A stretch of 64,000 bases of DNA from Rubritalea squalenifaciens DSM 18772 (GTDB lineage: Bacteria; Verrucomicrobiota; Verrucomicrobiia; Verrucomicrobiales; Akkermansiaceae), in contig NZ_FQYR01000003.1 of the NCBI RefSeq assembly GCF_900141815.1, forward strand, positions 806,001 to 870,000, in the 5' to 3' direction. Below, piece after piece: positions 9,793 to 19,107 of the stretch. Each line of letters begins with the position of its first letter. The stretch's first letter is position 1. Under the pieces are notes generated by a model. It saw only the letters and a program-made list of their open reading frames with translations. It was not told the DNA's origin and did no database searches. Made by a program: the position numbers and the translations under genes.

Positions 9793-10872
9793 TTGCCGTT
9801 TCAGGGTCCAAGCGGGCATGATGATGGCGTGCCCATACGTCTCCAAGCAATCAGACATCCCTGGCTTGCCAAAGCCTTAAGCTGGCTATGCCTCCTGCTT
9901 GGCATCTACGCCTTTGGGGCCATTATCTATGATGGCCCGTTTGCCTCAGCCTCCTTAAGTAACACCCTCCTTTCCCTGTGCTGGGTTACCTGTATATGGT
10001 TTATCACCAAACGATACGGGGATAAAATCGCTCCACAATGGATCTCACTAGCCTTCATTGCTGTGGTACTCATACCCTGGTCATTCATTATGCCCTCTAA
10101 CGACCGAGACTGGGCTCCGGAGTTTAGCAAGACTGGATGGGTAGAGATAGAGGGAGATCAAATCACATTCCATCACTTTCGCAACTTCGACTACGGACTT
10201 GATGGAGCCATTACTGAGAAGTGGGAAACACGTGTAGTCCATCTCTCTAAGCTCAGACACATCGACTATTTCCATGATGATTTTGGGGGCAAATTGATGG
10301 GCCATCCTATGCTATCTTTCGATTTTGGAGATGAGGGCCGCATCTGCCTGTCCATTGAAACTCGCCGAGAGAAAGATGAGCATTTTACTCCTTTGGGTGG
10401 GCTCTACAAAATGTACGAGCTGCAGTATATTTTTGGATCCGAAGAGGACATCATCAGACTTCGCACGAATATTCGTAAAGAGAAGGTCTACCTCTATCGC
10501 TTTGACTTCACACCAGAGAAAAACAGAGAAATCTTTTTAGCCTCAGTAAAGACTCAGAACGAGCTACATGAGAATCCACGCTTCTATCACATCCTCAGAG
10601 CCAACTGTACAACGAGCCTGCGGAACCAAGCCTCTCCAAAGGATCAGGAAACTCTCAAAGACTGGAGAATGCTCGCCAATGGTCAACTCGATGCCATGGT
10701 GAAAGAAAAAGGCTGGATTAAAGGAGATAGCCTAAGTTTTAAAGACCTGAGAAAGCAGGCTCTCATTACGGATGACGCCCAAAAACTGCATGACTCAGAT
10801 GAGTTTTCAGAGGCTATTCGTGCAGGACGCAAGGGTTTTGAAGATACCTATTCAAATTCACCGCGTAGTTGA
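9793..10872 (+). CDS. DUF4105 (Lnb-type) membrane protein
   Basis: The 359-aa product has about three N-terminal membrane segments (about residues 29-115) followed by a soluble DUF4105 domain. Family wording is clear: NFDYG, GHPMLSFDF, LSIETRREKD, ELQYIFGSEEDIIRLRTN and the late FYHILRANCTTSL with its conserved Asn-Cys-Thr. DUF4105 is related to the N-terminal domain of the lipoprotein N-acyltransferase Lnb, so an envelope lipid-transfer role is possible, but not shown. No ATG is available at the 5' end: the frame begins with TTG at 9793 or, 12 codons later, GTG at 9829. The 3' end overlaps the convergent GNAT gene by 25 bp. Confidence 0.83.
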   Translation: MPFQGPSGHDDGVPIRLQAIRHPWLAKALSWLCLLLGIYAFGAIIYDGPFASASLSNTLLSLCWVTCIWFITKRYGDKIAPQWISLAFIAVVLIPWSFIMPSNDRDWAPEFSKTGWVEIEGDQITFHHFRNFDYGLDGAITEKWETRVVHLSKLRHIDYFHDDFGGKLMGHPMLSFDFGDEGRICLSIETRREKDEHFTPLGGLYKMYELQYIFGSEEDIIRLRTNIRKEKVYLYRFDFTPEKNREIFLASVKTQNELHENPRFYHILRANCTTSLRNQASPKDQETLKDWRMLANGQLDAMVKEKGWIKGDSLSFKDLRKQALITDDAQKLHDSDEFSEAIRAGRKGFEDTYSNSPRS

Positions 10873-11441
10873 TCCAGCCAAACAAGTAATTCCTGGCGTT
10901 TCTCAGTCTGGATATCCTCTGACTCATCCAGAAGCAGATCTATCTCACAAATCCCCTTCTGCTCTACAGCCCTGCCGCCAAGGTGAACCAACCATTGGAT
11001 AGCTCGCGCGTTCTCAGGCAACACATTAGCTCTCAGCATATTGATGCCGAGTTTTTCTGCTAATATCCAAAGTACAGCTAACAGCAAAGTACCAATCCCC
11101 CTGCTTTGATACTCATCCAGAACGGTGAAGGATATCTCAGCCATCTGTGGATCATCTTCATAGCGCCAGATCGAGGCCGCTCCAAATCCTGGGTTCTCAT
11201 CATTATCCGGATCAAGTGCGCACCACACCAAATGATTAATCTGATCTGCACGTGTAAGACGATCCAGCATCGAATCACTCAGCTCTAAAAGGTCATTCCA
11301 AAATCGAAAATACACCGACTCGACACTCAATTTCTCGAAACCGGCAAGTGCTCGCTCTCGATCGGATGGGCGCACCTCACGAAGCAGCACTTTCTGGCCG
11401 TCCTCCAGGCGAACTGTGATCGATTCGGGAATAAAGTGCAT
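10848..11441 (-). CDS. GNAT family N-acetyltransferase
   Basis: This is a predicted acetyl-CoA-dependent N-acetyltransferase of 197 aa. The acetyl-CoA-binding motif A is visible as VLDEYQSRGIGTLLLAVL (about residues 108-125), followed by the motif B pattern LRANVLPENARAIQWLVHLG. The N-terminal part includes VRPSDRERALAGFEKLS, which is like the GNAT domain found in Pat-type protein acetyltransferases, so a protein substrate is possible. There is no nearby enzyme or transporter to suggest a substrate. It is transcribed away from the TlpA-like gene, with 219 bp between the two start codons. Confidence 0.85.
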   Translation of the reverse strand: MHFIPESITVRLEDGQKVLLREVRPSDRERALAGFEKLSVESVYFRFWNDLLELSDSMLDRLTRADQINHLVWCALDPDNDENPGFGAASIWRYEDDPQMAEISFTVLDEYQSRGIGTLLLAVLWILAEKLGINMLRANVLPENARAIQWLVHLGGRAVEQKGICEIDLLLDESEDIQTEKRQELLVWLDQLRGEFE

Positions 11442-11660
11442 CGGTATCTACTCTGAAACCATAGAAACACAGGTTGCATCCAGTTTAAAATGATATGAAA
11501 CAGCATTTAAATCACCCGCAAATAAGTTATTGCATATCCGATTTCTTCGGTGATTTCTCGCAAAGATATTGCTAGAAAGCCCCTAATAAGGCTATATGTA
11601 GCTTCGTTTAAAGAGCTATTGCTCCTCGGCCTCAGCGCCCAAACACCAACTCTTAATTTT

Positions 11661-12815
11661 ATGAAACTAAAGAAAAACGCCACCATCGCCTGTCTCGCCA
11701 TGGGAATGGCCTCCTTGAACACGCTCGCATACGCTCAAGCCGAAGCACCAGCAGAGGCTCCAGCTGAAGAGGCGGCAGAAGCAAAGCAATCACTCAAAGT
11801 TGGTGATAAAGCACCAGCCTTTGAAGGTGTTGAGTGGCTGAAAGGCGGCCCCATTGAAAAGCTAGATGAAAAAGGCAAAGTCTACCTCATCGAGTGCTGG
11901 GCTACCTGGTGCGGTCCTTGTATTCAAGTAATCCCTCACGTGAACGACCTCCACAAAAAATATGGCAGTAAAGGCCTTGTGGTCATCGGGGTTGATGTTT
12001 TTGAGGAGAGTAGCGATGCCGCAAAAGCATTCGTGGAGAAACAAGGTGATAAAATGTCCTATCCTGTTGCCTATTGGGGCGGAGAAGACGCAGCATTCAG
12101 TAAAAACTGGCTCAATGCAGCAGGTGTAGAGGGAATTCCACACAGCTTCATCGTCAAAGACGGCGTTATCCAGTTGATGACCCACCCAGCAGGCATCGAC
12201 GAAAAACTCATCGAATCACTCTTGGACGGAAGTTTCGATGCAGCCAAATATGCAGCGGAGCAAGAAGCCGAGCAAAAAGCGGAAGAAGAGTTCCGCGCCA
12301 AGCTCATGCCTCTCATGCAAGCCGGTGAATGGGACAAAGTGATTGAGTTCGCCAAGACTCTTAAAGAGGACGACACCAGGAAACCTCAGATTATCATTGC
12401 AGCTTTGACCAACAAGAAGGATTGGAAGGCTCTGCTTGAATTCCGTAAAGAGACCGCAGCTGAGAAGTATAAAGATTTCACTACTGAGTATGTGGACACA
12501 GCAGCCATGCTTCAACTCGAAGCGGGCGAAGGTTCCGAAGAATACGCTAAAACTGCCCTAGAAACCTTTAAAGCGACTCCTGAAGATTCGGATCAACTCA
12601 AGCGCACCGAGGACGGTGTTCTCAGATCTCGCCTCCGTTTCCTCGCCGGTGACAAGGAAGCTGCAGTCAAAGAACTGGAGGAACTCAAAGGAGCTCTGGA
12701 CAAGATCGAAGATGAGAATGCCAAAGCACAATTTGGAAAACTCATCGACAAAGCCCTTGCCAAAATCAAGGACGATAGTTCCTTCCCACCAGTCTACTCC
12801 CTTTTCAACGAATAA
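11661..12815 (+). CDS. Exported TlpA/ResA-like thioredoxin with long C-terminal domain
   Basis: This is a periplasmic thiol-disulfide protein of 384 aa. I start it at the ATG at 11661, where a typical signal peptide begins (MKLKKNATIACLAMGMASLN, with cleavage likely after TLAYAQA). The frame extends upstream to 11550, but that part is not signal-like. An Ala/Glu/Pro-rich linker (about 27-42) leads to a thioredoxin domain with the active site WATWCGPC (Cys84, Cys87) and a cis-Pro in GIPHSF. The last 180 residues are helical and rich in Lys and Glu, resembling repeat scaffolds; I do not recognise a named domain there. A plausible promoter pair is TTGCTA at 11569 and TATATG at 11593, 18 bp apart. 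A hairpin terminator follows the gene. Confidence 0.87.
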   Translation: MKLKKNATIACLAMGMASLNTLAYAQAEAPAEAPAEEAAEAKQSLKVGDKAPAFEGVEWLKGGPIEKLDEKGKVYLIECWATWCGPCIQVIPHVNDLHKKYGSKGLVVIGVDVFEESSDAAKAFVEKQGDKMSYPVAYWGGEDAAFSKNWLNAAGVEGIPHSFIVKDGVIQLMTHPAGIDEKLIESLLDGSFDAAKYAAEQEAEQKAEEEFRAKLMPLMQAGEWDKVIEFAKTLKEDDTRKPQIIIAALTNKKDWKALLEFRKETAAEKYKDFTTEYVDTAAMLQLEAGEGSEEYAKTALETFKATPEDSDQLKRTEDGVLRSRLRFLAGDKEAAVKELEELKGALDKIEDENAKAQFGKLIDKALAKIKDDSSFPPVYSLFNE

Positions 12816-12831
12816 AGACTCTCTATAAAGT

Positions 12832-12862
12832 GGCCCTCAACATTGCTTGAGGGCCGCCTTTT
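12832..12862 (+). terminator. Rho-independent terminator after the TlpA-like gene
   Basis: A 9-bp perfect stem GGCCCTCAA/TTGAGGGCC (12832-12840 and 12847-12855) with a 6-nt loop is followed by GCCTTTTAG. It lies 17 bp after the stop codon of the TlpA-like gene. It separates that gene from the metal-efflux region. The T tract is short, so efficiency is uncertain. Confidence 0.7.
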
Positions 12863-12916
12863 AGCATTGAAATAATCCCTCTTGAAGTAATCCTTCATTA
12901 CACTATTCTCCTTCCA

Positions 12917-13351
12917 GTGAAATTTCTCGTCGCCATAATTGCCCTCATGGGGCTGATCACACCACTTGCCTCCATGGCTTGTGAGCATGATCATGGCGAC
13001 AGTTTACATGCGTGCAACAGCTCGCATCAACATCTTCACATATCTGGCCACAGCCACGGGCAGGAGGATGCGATCTCCGGATTCGAAGATCATATTGATC
13101 ACTGGTCCTCCCATAGACACCAAGACGGATCTCCGTGCAGCTGCTATGACCAAGCTCCTTCAGAGTCACATACGAGTAGCTTGCCAAATCCTCCAGTTAG
13201 ACTCCCCCTCTTTTCACTTGCTGAAGTCACTCCACTTGTGCGAGTCGACCTCCGAATTCCTCCAGCACAAGCACCTCCTCTTGAGCTGAAGCTTTCCCTT
13301 TCCCCCTATTCTGCACGCATTTCCCAAGAGATCTGCGTCTTTCTTCTCTGA
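12917..13351 (+). CDS. Small exported histidine-rich protein
   Basis: The 144-aa product starts at a GTG and has a signal peptide (about residues 1-20, MKFLVAIIALMGLITPLASM). It is followed by a His/Cys/Asp-rich stretch (CEHDHGDSLHACNSSHQHLH and more, to about residue 72). The rest is proline-rich and hydrophobic, without a recognised domain. Such sequences occur upstream of CusCBA/CzcCBA operons in several phyla and probably bind the exported metal in the periplasm. This is inference from composition and position, with the efflux operon starting 158 bp downstream. The gene could be expressed separately from that operon. A weak hairpin TTTCCC/GGGAAA lies just after it (13352-13369). Confidence 0.68.
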   Translation: MKFLVAIIALMGLITPLASMACEHDHGDSLHACNSSHQHLHISGHSHGQEDAISGFEDHIDHWSSHRHQDGSPCSCYDQAPSESHTSSLPNPPVRLPLFSLAEVTPLVRVDLRIPPAQAPPLELKLSLSPYSARISQEICVFLL

Positions 13352-13509
13352 TTTCCCGCTTGTGGGAAAACCGTGTCCGGACATCACCTCCACATCCTTT
13401 GTGGCCCCGTCACTTTTTATGTCCACAGAACGAGCACATCTCAGTGCAGTCTAATTTCAGCATGACCTAACAGGTCGACACACCTTTCAAATCTTCATTT
13501 TAAGTCAGT

Positions 13510-14814
13510 ATGAAACCATACATCACCTTATGCCTTGCCTGGATTCCCCTCGCGGTATCTTGTAGCAACCAAAGTGAACCATTCATTACCGCGACAGCAG
13601 AGTTCCCTGCGGATTATCTGGGAAAAAGCACTCCTCTAAACACCTCCAAAGAGGTCAGTTTGGCCGAGTTGGCAAACCGCGTTGCCAGTAACAATCCCCA
13701 GCTCAGAGCTGCTCGTATGCGGATCAGAGAAGCTCAGGGTCAAGTCGTCCAGTCAGGACGACTCAGCAACCCGGAATTAGGGGTAGGTCTGAACAAATCC
13801 ATTCCAGGCTCTGAGGGAGGCATGGAAGTCAGCTTTTCACAAAGATTCCCCGTCACAAACCGTTTGGCTCTTGAGAAACGAATCTCAAAGCAGCAGCTAG
13901 CTATCGCTGCCGAGGAGGTCAAAACAGCTGAGCGCGACCTCGTCGCCAAAGCGCAGGAAATCGCCGTTGAGATCATACTTCTCAGACAAAAGCGTAGCGA
14001 ACTCAACAAGCAGGCAAGCCTACTCGAAACGCTGGCAAACTTCATCACTGAGGCTGCCAACCGAGGTGAACTTTCTCCACTAGATGCCAATCAGGCTCAA
14101 GTCGAAGCGTCGTCCATCAAATCTAAGATGAACCAGCTTCAGTCTGAAGAAAATATTCTTCTCGGTAAACTAAGAGCCTATATTGGTCTCTCCGCAGGAT
14201 CGCCCTTAAGTCTCTCCGGATCGTTACCGAGTGCCCGAATTCCATCACAAGCCCTGGCGTTACAAAATCTCTCTGAGTACCGGGCCAAGCAACTTGAAAT
14301 TGAGCAAGCACAGCAGGCCATCGCCCTAGCAAAAGCCAATCGCTATGAGGACGTTGAGGCGTCTACATTTGCTAGCATCGACAGAGAGGAAGATGCCCCT
14401 GAGGGACTCGAAACCGAAGGCGTCATCGGAATCGGTGTCAAAATCCCTCTTCAATTCTACAACAGAAACGAAGGTAATATCGCATCGGCACGAGCACGGG
14501 CGGCACGGATCACACTGGAGAAGGATGCCCTAGCACTGGAACTCAAACAAAACGCGGCGAACTTCCGTACTGAGATGAATGGTTGGATTTCTCAAAATGA
14601 AAACATCACTTCCAGCCTTATTCCTCTGGCTCAAAAGAACTCAAAGCAACTGGAGACAGCCTATCGAAACGGACAGGCCCCCTTCACCTCATTGCTGAAA
14701 GCGAGAAACCAAGAGCTCGATCTTGAAAACACCAAACTTGAGAACCTTGCGGCTTTTCACAAAGCCAGAGTTCGCTACTTCGCCGCCATCGGCAAAACAT
14801 CATCAACCTTTTAA
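13510..14814 (+). CDS. TolC/CusC-like outer-membrane efflux lipoprotein
   Basis: This is the outer-membrane channel of the tripartite heavy-metal efflux system (434 aa). The N-terminus has a lipobox (IPLAVSC, Cys18), so the mature protein is probably lipidated. Two TolC-family repeats of long amphipathic helices are visible, with blocks such as NNPQLRAARMRIREAQGQV (about 56-74) and QLETAYRNGQAPFTSLLKAR near the C-terminus. It starts an operon with the adaptor 20 bp and the pump 1.1 kb downstream. Metal specificity (Cu/Ag or Co/Zn/Cd) cannot be told from this subunit. Confidence 0.9.
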   Translation: MKPYITLCLAWIPLAVSCSNQSEPFITATAEFPADYLGKSTPLNTSKEVSLAELANRVASNNPQLRAARMRIREAQGQVVQSGRLSNPELGVGLNKSIPGSEGGMEVSFSQRFPVTNRLALEKRISKQQLAIAAEEVKTAERDLVAKAQEIAVEIILLRQKRSELNKQASLLETLANFITEAANRGELSPLDANQAQVEASSIKSKMNQLQSEENILLGKLRAYIGLSAGSPLSLSGSLPSARIPSQALALQNLSEYRAKQLEIEQAQQAIALAKANRYEDVEASTFASIDREEDAPEGLETEGVIGIGVKIPLQFYNRNEGNIASARARAARITLEKDALALELKQNAANFRTEMNGWISQNENITSSLIPLAQKNSKQLETAYRNGQAPFTSLLKARNQELDLENTKLENLAAFHKARVRYFAAIGKTSSTF

Positions 14815-14833
14815 GTCATTCATTATCTAGACA

Positions 14834-15940
14834 ATGAAAGCTATATTTATCATTTTTGCATTAACGATCTCTTCTCTTGTAGCCGAGGAGAAGAACTTCG
14901 TCGGTCTCACCCCTCAGAGTGTCAAAAACCTCGGCATCAAAACAGTAAGGGTTCAAAAGACCGAATTTGAGCGTACCGTTTTCGCGATCGGCCACATCAA
15001 ACCCATCCCTAACAAACACGCTGTCATCAGCACCCGCTTTCCTGGACGTGTTGTACAAACACCACCGATTGTCGGTGATATTGTAGAGAAAGACCAAGTA
15101 CTGCTCAAGGTTGAGTCCAGACAACCTGGATCCCCTCCTCCTGTCATCAGCGTGACAGCACCAAGTAACGGAGTGATTTTCAAGAGTCACGTGACACTGG
15201 GGCAACCCGTTGAGCCAGCCGAGGAACTCATGGATATCGTAGACCTGAGCCAAGTCTGGGCCGTCGCAAACATCCCTGAATCCCAAATGGCCAATATCAG
15301 GATCGGCAGCATTGCCCGCATCCGCGTGACCTCTCTCGGGGATACGGTCTTTAATGGTGAGCTCATTCGTATGGGCACTGAGGCTAACCCTACTGCCGGT
15401 ACCGTGGAGGCTATCTTCTTGCTGGATAACCCTGACCTCAAACTGCGCCCCAACATGCGTGCCGAATTCTCGGTGATTACCAGTACCCGTAAAGATGTTG
15501 TCTCTGTTCCGCGCAAAGCCATCCAGGGCGATGCAGCCTCTCCATTTGTGTTTGTGAAGCACTTCGATATACCTAACGGTTTTGAAAAAGCTCCTGTGGT
15601 AATCGGTGAGAAGAATGACCGATTTGTTGAGATCATTAAAGGAGTCACCAGAGTCGATGAGGTCGTCACCGATGGTTCCTACTTCCTCGGCTTTGCTCAA
15701 GGTGGCGGAGTTTCACTCAAAGAGGCTCTGGATGCTGCCCACGGGCATGAACACAACGAGGACGGCTCTGAAATGACTGCTGAGCAGAAACGAGCCAAAG
15801 AAAAGGAACAGTCTGGAGATGCAGCCGGGATGTCCGGCAATCTATCTTGGAGTTCACCTATTGTCCTCTTCTTGATTGTTTCGAATGCGGTTACTCTGGT
15901 TCTTCTAACCATAGTTACCTTCAAGAAGAGCGCGAAGTAA
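14834..15940 (+). CDS. RND efflux periplasmic adaptor, CusB/CzcB family, with C-terminal membrane segment
   Basis: This subunit links the inner-membrane pump to the TolC-like channel. The 368-aa product has a signal peptide (about 1-17). A lipoyl/barrel-sandwich region follows (GRVVQTPPIVGDIVEKDQVL and ITVTAPSNG-type text, about 70-130) and then the beta-barrel region (LRPNMRAEFSVI). It lacks the long helical hairpin of classical adaptors. Two features are unusual: an acidic, His-containing tail (DAAHGHEHNEDGSEM, about 300-315), and a strong hydrophobic segment near the C-terminus (IVLFLIVSNAVTLVLLTIV, about 341-361) ending in FKKSAK. That segment would anchor the protein in the inner membrane at its C-terminus. 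It lies 21 bp before the pump gene. Confidence 0.88.
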   Translation: MKAIFIIFALTISSLVAEEKNFVGLTPQSVKNLGIKTVRVQKTEFERTVFAIGHIKPIPNKHAVISTRFPGRVVQTPPIVGDIVEKDQVLLKVESRQPGSPPPVISVTAPSNGVIFKSHVTLGQPVEPAEELMDIVDLSQVWAVANIPESQMANIRIGSIARIRVTSLGDTVFNGELIRMGTEANPTAGTVEAIFLLDNPDLKLRPNMRAEFSVITSTRKDVVSVPRKAIQGDAASPFVFVKHFDIPNGFEKAPVVIGEKNDRFVEIIKGVTRVDEVVTDGSYFLGFAQGGGVSLKEALDAAHGHEHNEDGSEMTAEQKRAKEKEQSGDAAGMSGNLSWSSPIVLFLIVSNAVTLVLLTIVTFKKSAK

Positions 15941-15961
15941 GCATTAACTCTCACTTTCATT

Positions 15962-18900
15962 ATGCTGAATAAACTTATTCGCTTATCTTTGGCTCACCGA
16001 GCCCTGGTGATTGCTGCGGCCTTACTGATCATAGGTCTTGGCTTCATGCAGACACGGAAGCTCCCTGTAGAGGTACTACCTGACCTCACTAAGCCTACTG
16101 TAACCATCCTCACAGAAGCCCCTGGGCTCGCGCCTGAGGAAGTCGAGCAGCGTATCACTGTACCTCTTGAGCGCGCCCTTATCGGCGTGAATGGTGTGAC
16201 TCGTGTACGCTCCAAATCAGACGTAGCACTCTCACTGGTTTTCGTGGAGTTCGAATGGGACACGGATATCTACAAGGCTAGGCAGTTTGTCCAAGAGAGG
16301 ATGCAAACTGTCGAGATGGCTGAAGGGATTACCCCCTACATGACCCCGGTAGCTTCCCTCATGGGAGAAATTATGCTGGTTGGCCTCACCTCGGACAATC
16401 CAGATATTTCACCCAGCGATCTCCGCACTTATGCGGACTGGACTGTTAGACGTCAGCTTCAATCGCAGCCGGGCATTGCGGAAGTTTTGTCCATGGGTGG
16501 AGGCATCAAACAAATCCAGATTCAACCTGATCCGAACAAACTGCTCAGCCATGGAGTGACTTTCACCGAATTGCGGGAAGCAGCTTCTCAGGCAGCTTCA
16601 ACTTCTACAGGTGGCTTTGTAAGCTCAGACTCCAAAGAAGTCATGATCAGAAACTTGGCCATGACCACGGACCTGGATCAAATAGGGAAAACAGTGGTCA
16701 AGGATATCGATGACAGGCCAGTAACAATAGCCGATGTAGCTGAAGTTAAATGGGGAATCGAACCGATGCGCGGTGATGCCGCGGTAGACGGCAAAGCCGG
16801 CGTAATCATGAGTGTCACCAAATCCCCTGGCTTTGACACGATCAAACTCACTGAAAAAGTAGAGGAGATGCTAGAGGAGCTCCAGCGCCAAGCGCCAGAG
16901 GGAGTCACGCTGAAACCGCTCTTCAGGCAACAGAGCTTTATTGATCTGGCCATTGATAATCTCAAGGAAGCTATCCGGGATGGAGCCATCATGGTGATCG
17001 TGATTCTCTTCCTCTTCCTATTTAATATCAGGACAACCTTGATTACCTTGACGGCCATTCCGCTGTCATTTGCCATCACAGCAATCGTCTTTTCGGCAGC
17101 CGAACTCAGTGTCAACTCCATGACCTTGGGAGGCATCGCTGTGGCCATTGGTATTGTGGTGGATGATGCGATCGTTGACGTGGAAAACGTCTTCAGGCGA
17201 TTGCGTGAGAATGCATCTTCTTTAAACCCCAAGCCACGGCTTGAGGTCATTGCGAATGCGTCCGGAGAAGTTCGAAATTCGATCCTCTACGCCACCTTGT
17301 TTATCATCTTGGTTTTCGTGCCACTCCTCAGTCTGAGCGGAGTTGAGGGAAGACTCTTCACTCCGATAGCTATCGCTACCATGGTCAGTATGGGTGCCTC
17401 TTTTGTGGTTTCACTTACAGTGATCCCGGTTCTTTGCTCGCTCTTCCTGAGACCAAAGGCCGGCAAAGAGCACAAGGACGGCTTTCTTGTGCACGGCATG
17501 AAGTGGTTATTTACCAAAACCTTTCTCTTCCTGTCGCTGCGCACACCCGCACTTGTGGTTGCTGTCGCCCTCATGCTACTGACTGCTGCTGCCCTACTCT
17601 ATCCTATGCTTGGTAAAGAGTTCTTACCCGAGTTCAAGGAGGAGACCGTCGTGGTCGCGACCGCTGCCACTCCGGGAACCTCGCTGCAGCAGACATCACA
17701 GATCTCCCATGCCATTGATAAGGCTTTGCTTGAGTTACCCGATGTCGCCTCTGTGGGTCATCGAGTAGGCCGTGCCGAACGAGGTGATCACGTGGTTCCT
17801 GTCTCTACCGTTGAATTTGATATCGAACTCAAAAAGAGCGATCGGCCACGGTCTGAAGTCATCAAGGACATTGCAGAAACTGTGAATGCGAAGAACTTCC
17901 CCGGCACCTTCTCCGTAGTCAGCGGCCCCTTAAAAGACCGTATTGGCCACATGCTCTCTGGAGTACCAGCTAAAGTAGCCGTCAAGGTCTATGGCCCGGA
18001 TCTCGATACCATACGAGAAATCGGCACCAAGATCCAAGAAATCTGCATGCAGATACCAGGCCTCGAAACAGCAAAAGTCGAGCAACAAGCCCCCATCCCC
18101 CAGCTCCGTATCGAGGTGGACCGCGATAGAGCCAAAGCCTATGGATTCCGGCCCGACCAAATTAACGACCACCTCTCGGCTCTGTTAGACGGCGAACATG
18201 CCGCACTGCTTTACGAAGGAGAGCGCACCATCGATTTGGTAGTTCGACTTCCTGAATCCTGGAGGGAGTCCCCAGACAAACTGGGAGAAATCATGCTGAC
18301 CAATGATCATGGACAGCGTGTACCATTGAAGGTGATAGCTGACTTACGGTCTGCCAAGGGACCTAACGTAATTGTTAGAGAGAATACTGAGCGACGATTT
18401 GTCGTGAGTATCAATCCGTCTGAACGAGATCTGCAAGGCATGATTACCGAACTCGACAAACAAATCGATGAGCAGATTCGAAACAATCCAGAGTACAAAA
18501 ATAATCGAGTCGAAATCGAAGGTGAGTATCAGGCCCAGCAGGAAGCATCCAAGAGAATCGGCATCGCAGCCGGCGTTGTTCTTCTGATTATTGCACTGCT
18601 TCTCTACACTTATTTCGGCACGGCCACCTTTGCCCTCCAAGTGATTTGTGACATCCCATTGGCGCTGATCGGCGGCTTGGTCTTCACCTGGATGACCATC
18701 AACAACATCAGCATTGCCACCCTGGTAGGCTTTATCGCTGTAGCTGGTATTGCAGCCAGAAATAGCATCATGCTGATCTCACACTACCTACACCTTATGA
18801 AACATGAGGGAGAAGGATTCACTAAGGAGATGATTATCCGAGGAACTCAAGAACGCCTCGTCCCAGTACTCATGACAGCTCTCTCGGCTGGCCTTGCTCT

Positions 18901-19087
18901 GATCCCACTGGTCACGGCTGGAGAAGACCCCGGCAAAGAAATCCTCCACCCCGTGGCGATCGTGATCACAGGCGGCCTCGTGTCCTCCACCTTCTTAGGC
19001 CTAGCGGTCACACCGGCAGTCTTTTACCTGTTTGGTAGAAGAGCCGCTGAAAAATCCATCTCAATCAACGCCCCTGCAGCGGGATAA
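15962..19087 (+). CDS. Heavy-metal efflux RND pump, CusA/CzcA family
   Basis: This is the proton-driven inner-membrane pump that exports metal cations or drugs across the envelope (1041 aa, usual for the family). Visible features are the first membrane helix (ALVIAAALLIIGLGFM, about 14-29) and the porter domain start KLPVEVLPDLTKPTVTILTE. The fourth-helix motif is AIGIVVDDAIVDVENVF (about 396-412), carrying the acidic pair expected for proton relay. The second half repeats the fold, ending in VTPAVFYLFGRRAAE. The sequence is closer to the CusA/CzcA (HME) branch than to AcrB. The Met triad or metal ligands cannot be assigned by eye, so Cu/Ag versus Co/Zn/Cd stays open. The flanking His-rich proteins favour a divalent soft metal. 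Confidence 0.93.
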   Translation: MLNKLIRLSLAHRALVIAAALLIIGLGFMQTRKLPVEVLPDLTKPTVTILTEAPGLAPEEVEQRITVPLERALIGVNGVTRVRSKSDVALSLVFVEFEWDTDIYKARQFVQERMQTVEMAEGITPYMTPVASLMGEIMLVGLTSDNPDISPSDLRTYADWTVRRQLQSQPGIAEVLSMGGGIKQIQIQPDPNKLLSHGVTFTELREAASQAASTSTGGFVSSDSKEVMIRNLAMTTDLDQIGKTVVKDIDDRPVTIADVAEVKWGIEPMRGDAAVDGKAGVIMSVTKSPGFDTIKLTEKVEEMLEELQRQAPEGVTLKPLFRQQSFIDLAIDNLKEAIRDGAIMVIVILFLFLFNIRTTLITLTAIPLSFAITAIVFSAAELSVNSMTLGGIAVAIGIVVDDAIVDVENVFRRLRENASSLNPKPRLEVIANASGEVRNSILYATLFIILVFVPLLSLSGVEGRLFTPIAIATMVSMGASFVVSLTVIPVLCSLFLRPKAGKEHKDGFLVHGMKWLFTKTFLFLSLRTPALVVAVALMLLTAAALLYPMLGKEFLPEFKEETVVVATAATPGTSLQQTSQISHAIDKALLELPDVASVGHRVGRAERGDHVVPVSTVEFDIELKKSDRPRSEVIKDIAETVNAKNFPGTFSVVSGPLKDRIGHMLSGVPAKVAVKVYGPDLDTIREIGTKIQEICMQIPGLETAKVEQQAPIPQLRIEVDRDRAKAYGFRPDQINDHLSALLDGEHAALLYEGERTIDLVVRLPESWRESPDKLGEIMLTNDHGQRVPLKVIADLRSAKGPNVIVRENTERRFVVSINPSERDLQGMITELDKQIDEQIRNNPEYKNNRVEIEGEYQAQQEASKRIGIAAGVVLLIIALLLYTYFGTATFALQVICDIPLALIGGLVFTWMTINNISIATLVGFIAVAGIAARNSIMLISHYLHLMKHEGEGFTKEMIIRGTQERLVPVLMTALSAGLALIPLVTAGEDPGKEILHPVAIVITGGLVSSTFLGLAVTPAVFYLFGRRAAEKSISINAPAAG

Positions 19088-19107
19088 AATCAAACAACAA
19101 AAACAAC

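Noticed and set aside
14861-15700. Long minus-strand frame of 279 codons opposite the RND adaptor
   Set aside because: It is antisense to a clear family member and its translation shows no domain or usual composition.
16678-17250. Minus-strand frame of 190 codons opposite the RND pump gene
   Set aside because: The plus strand encodes the conserved membrane motif of CusA/CzcA; the Ser/Ile-rich antisense translation is a shadow.
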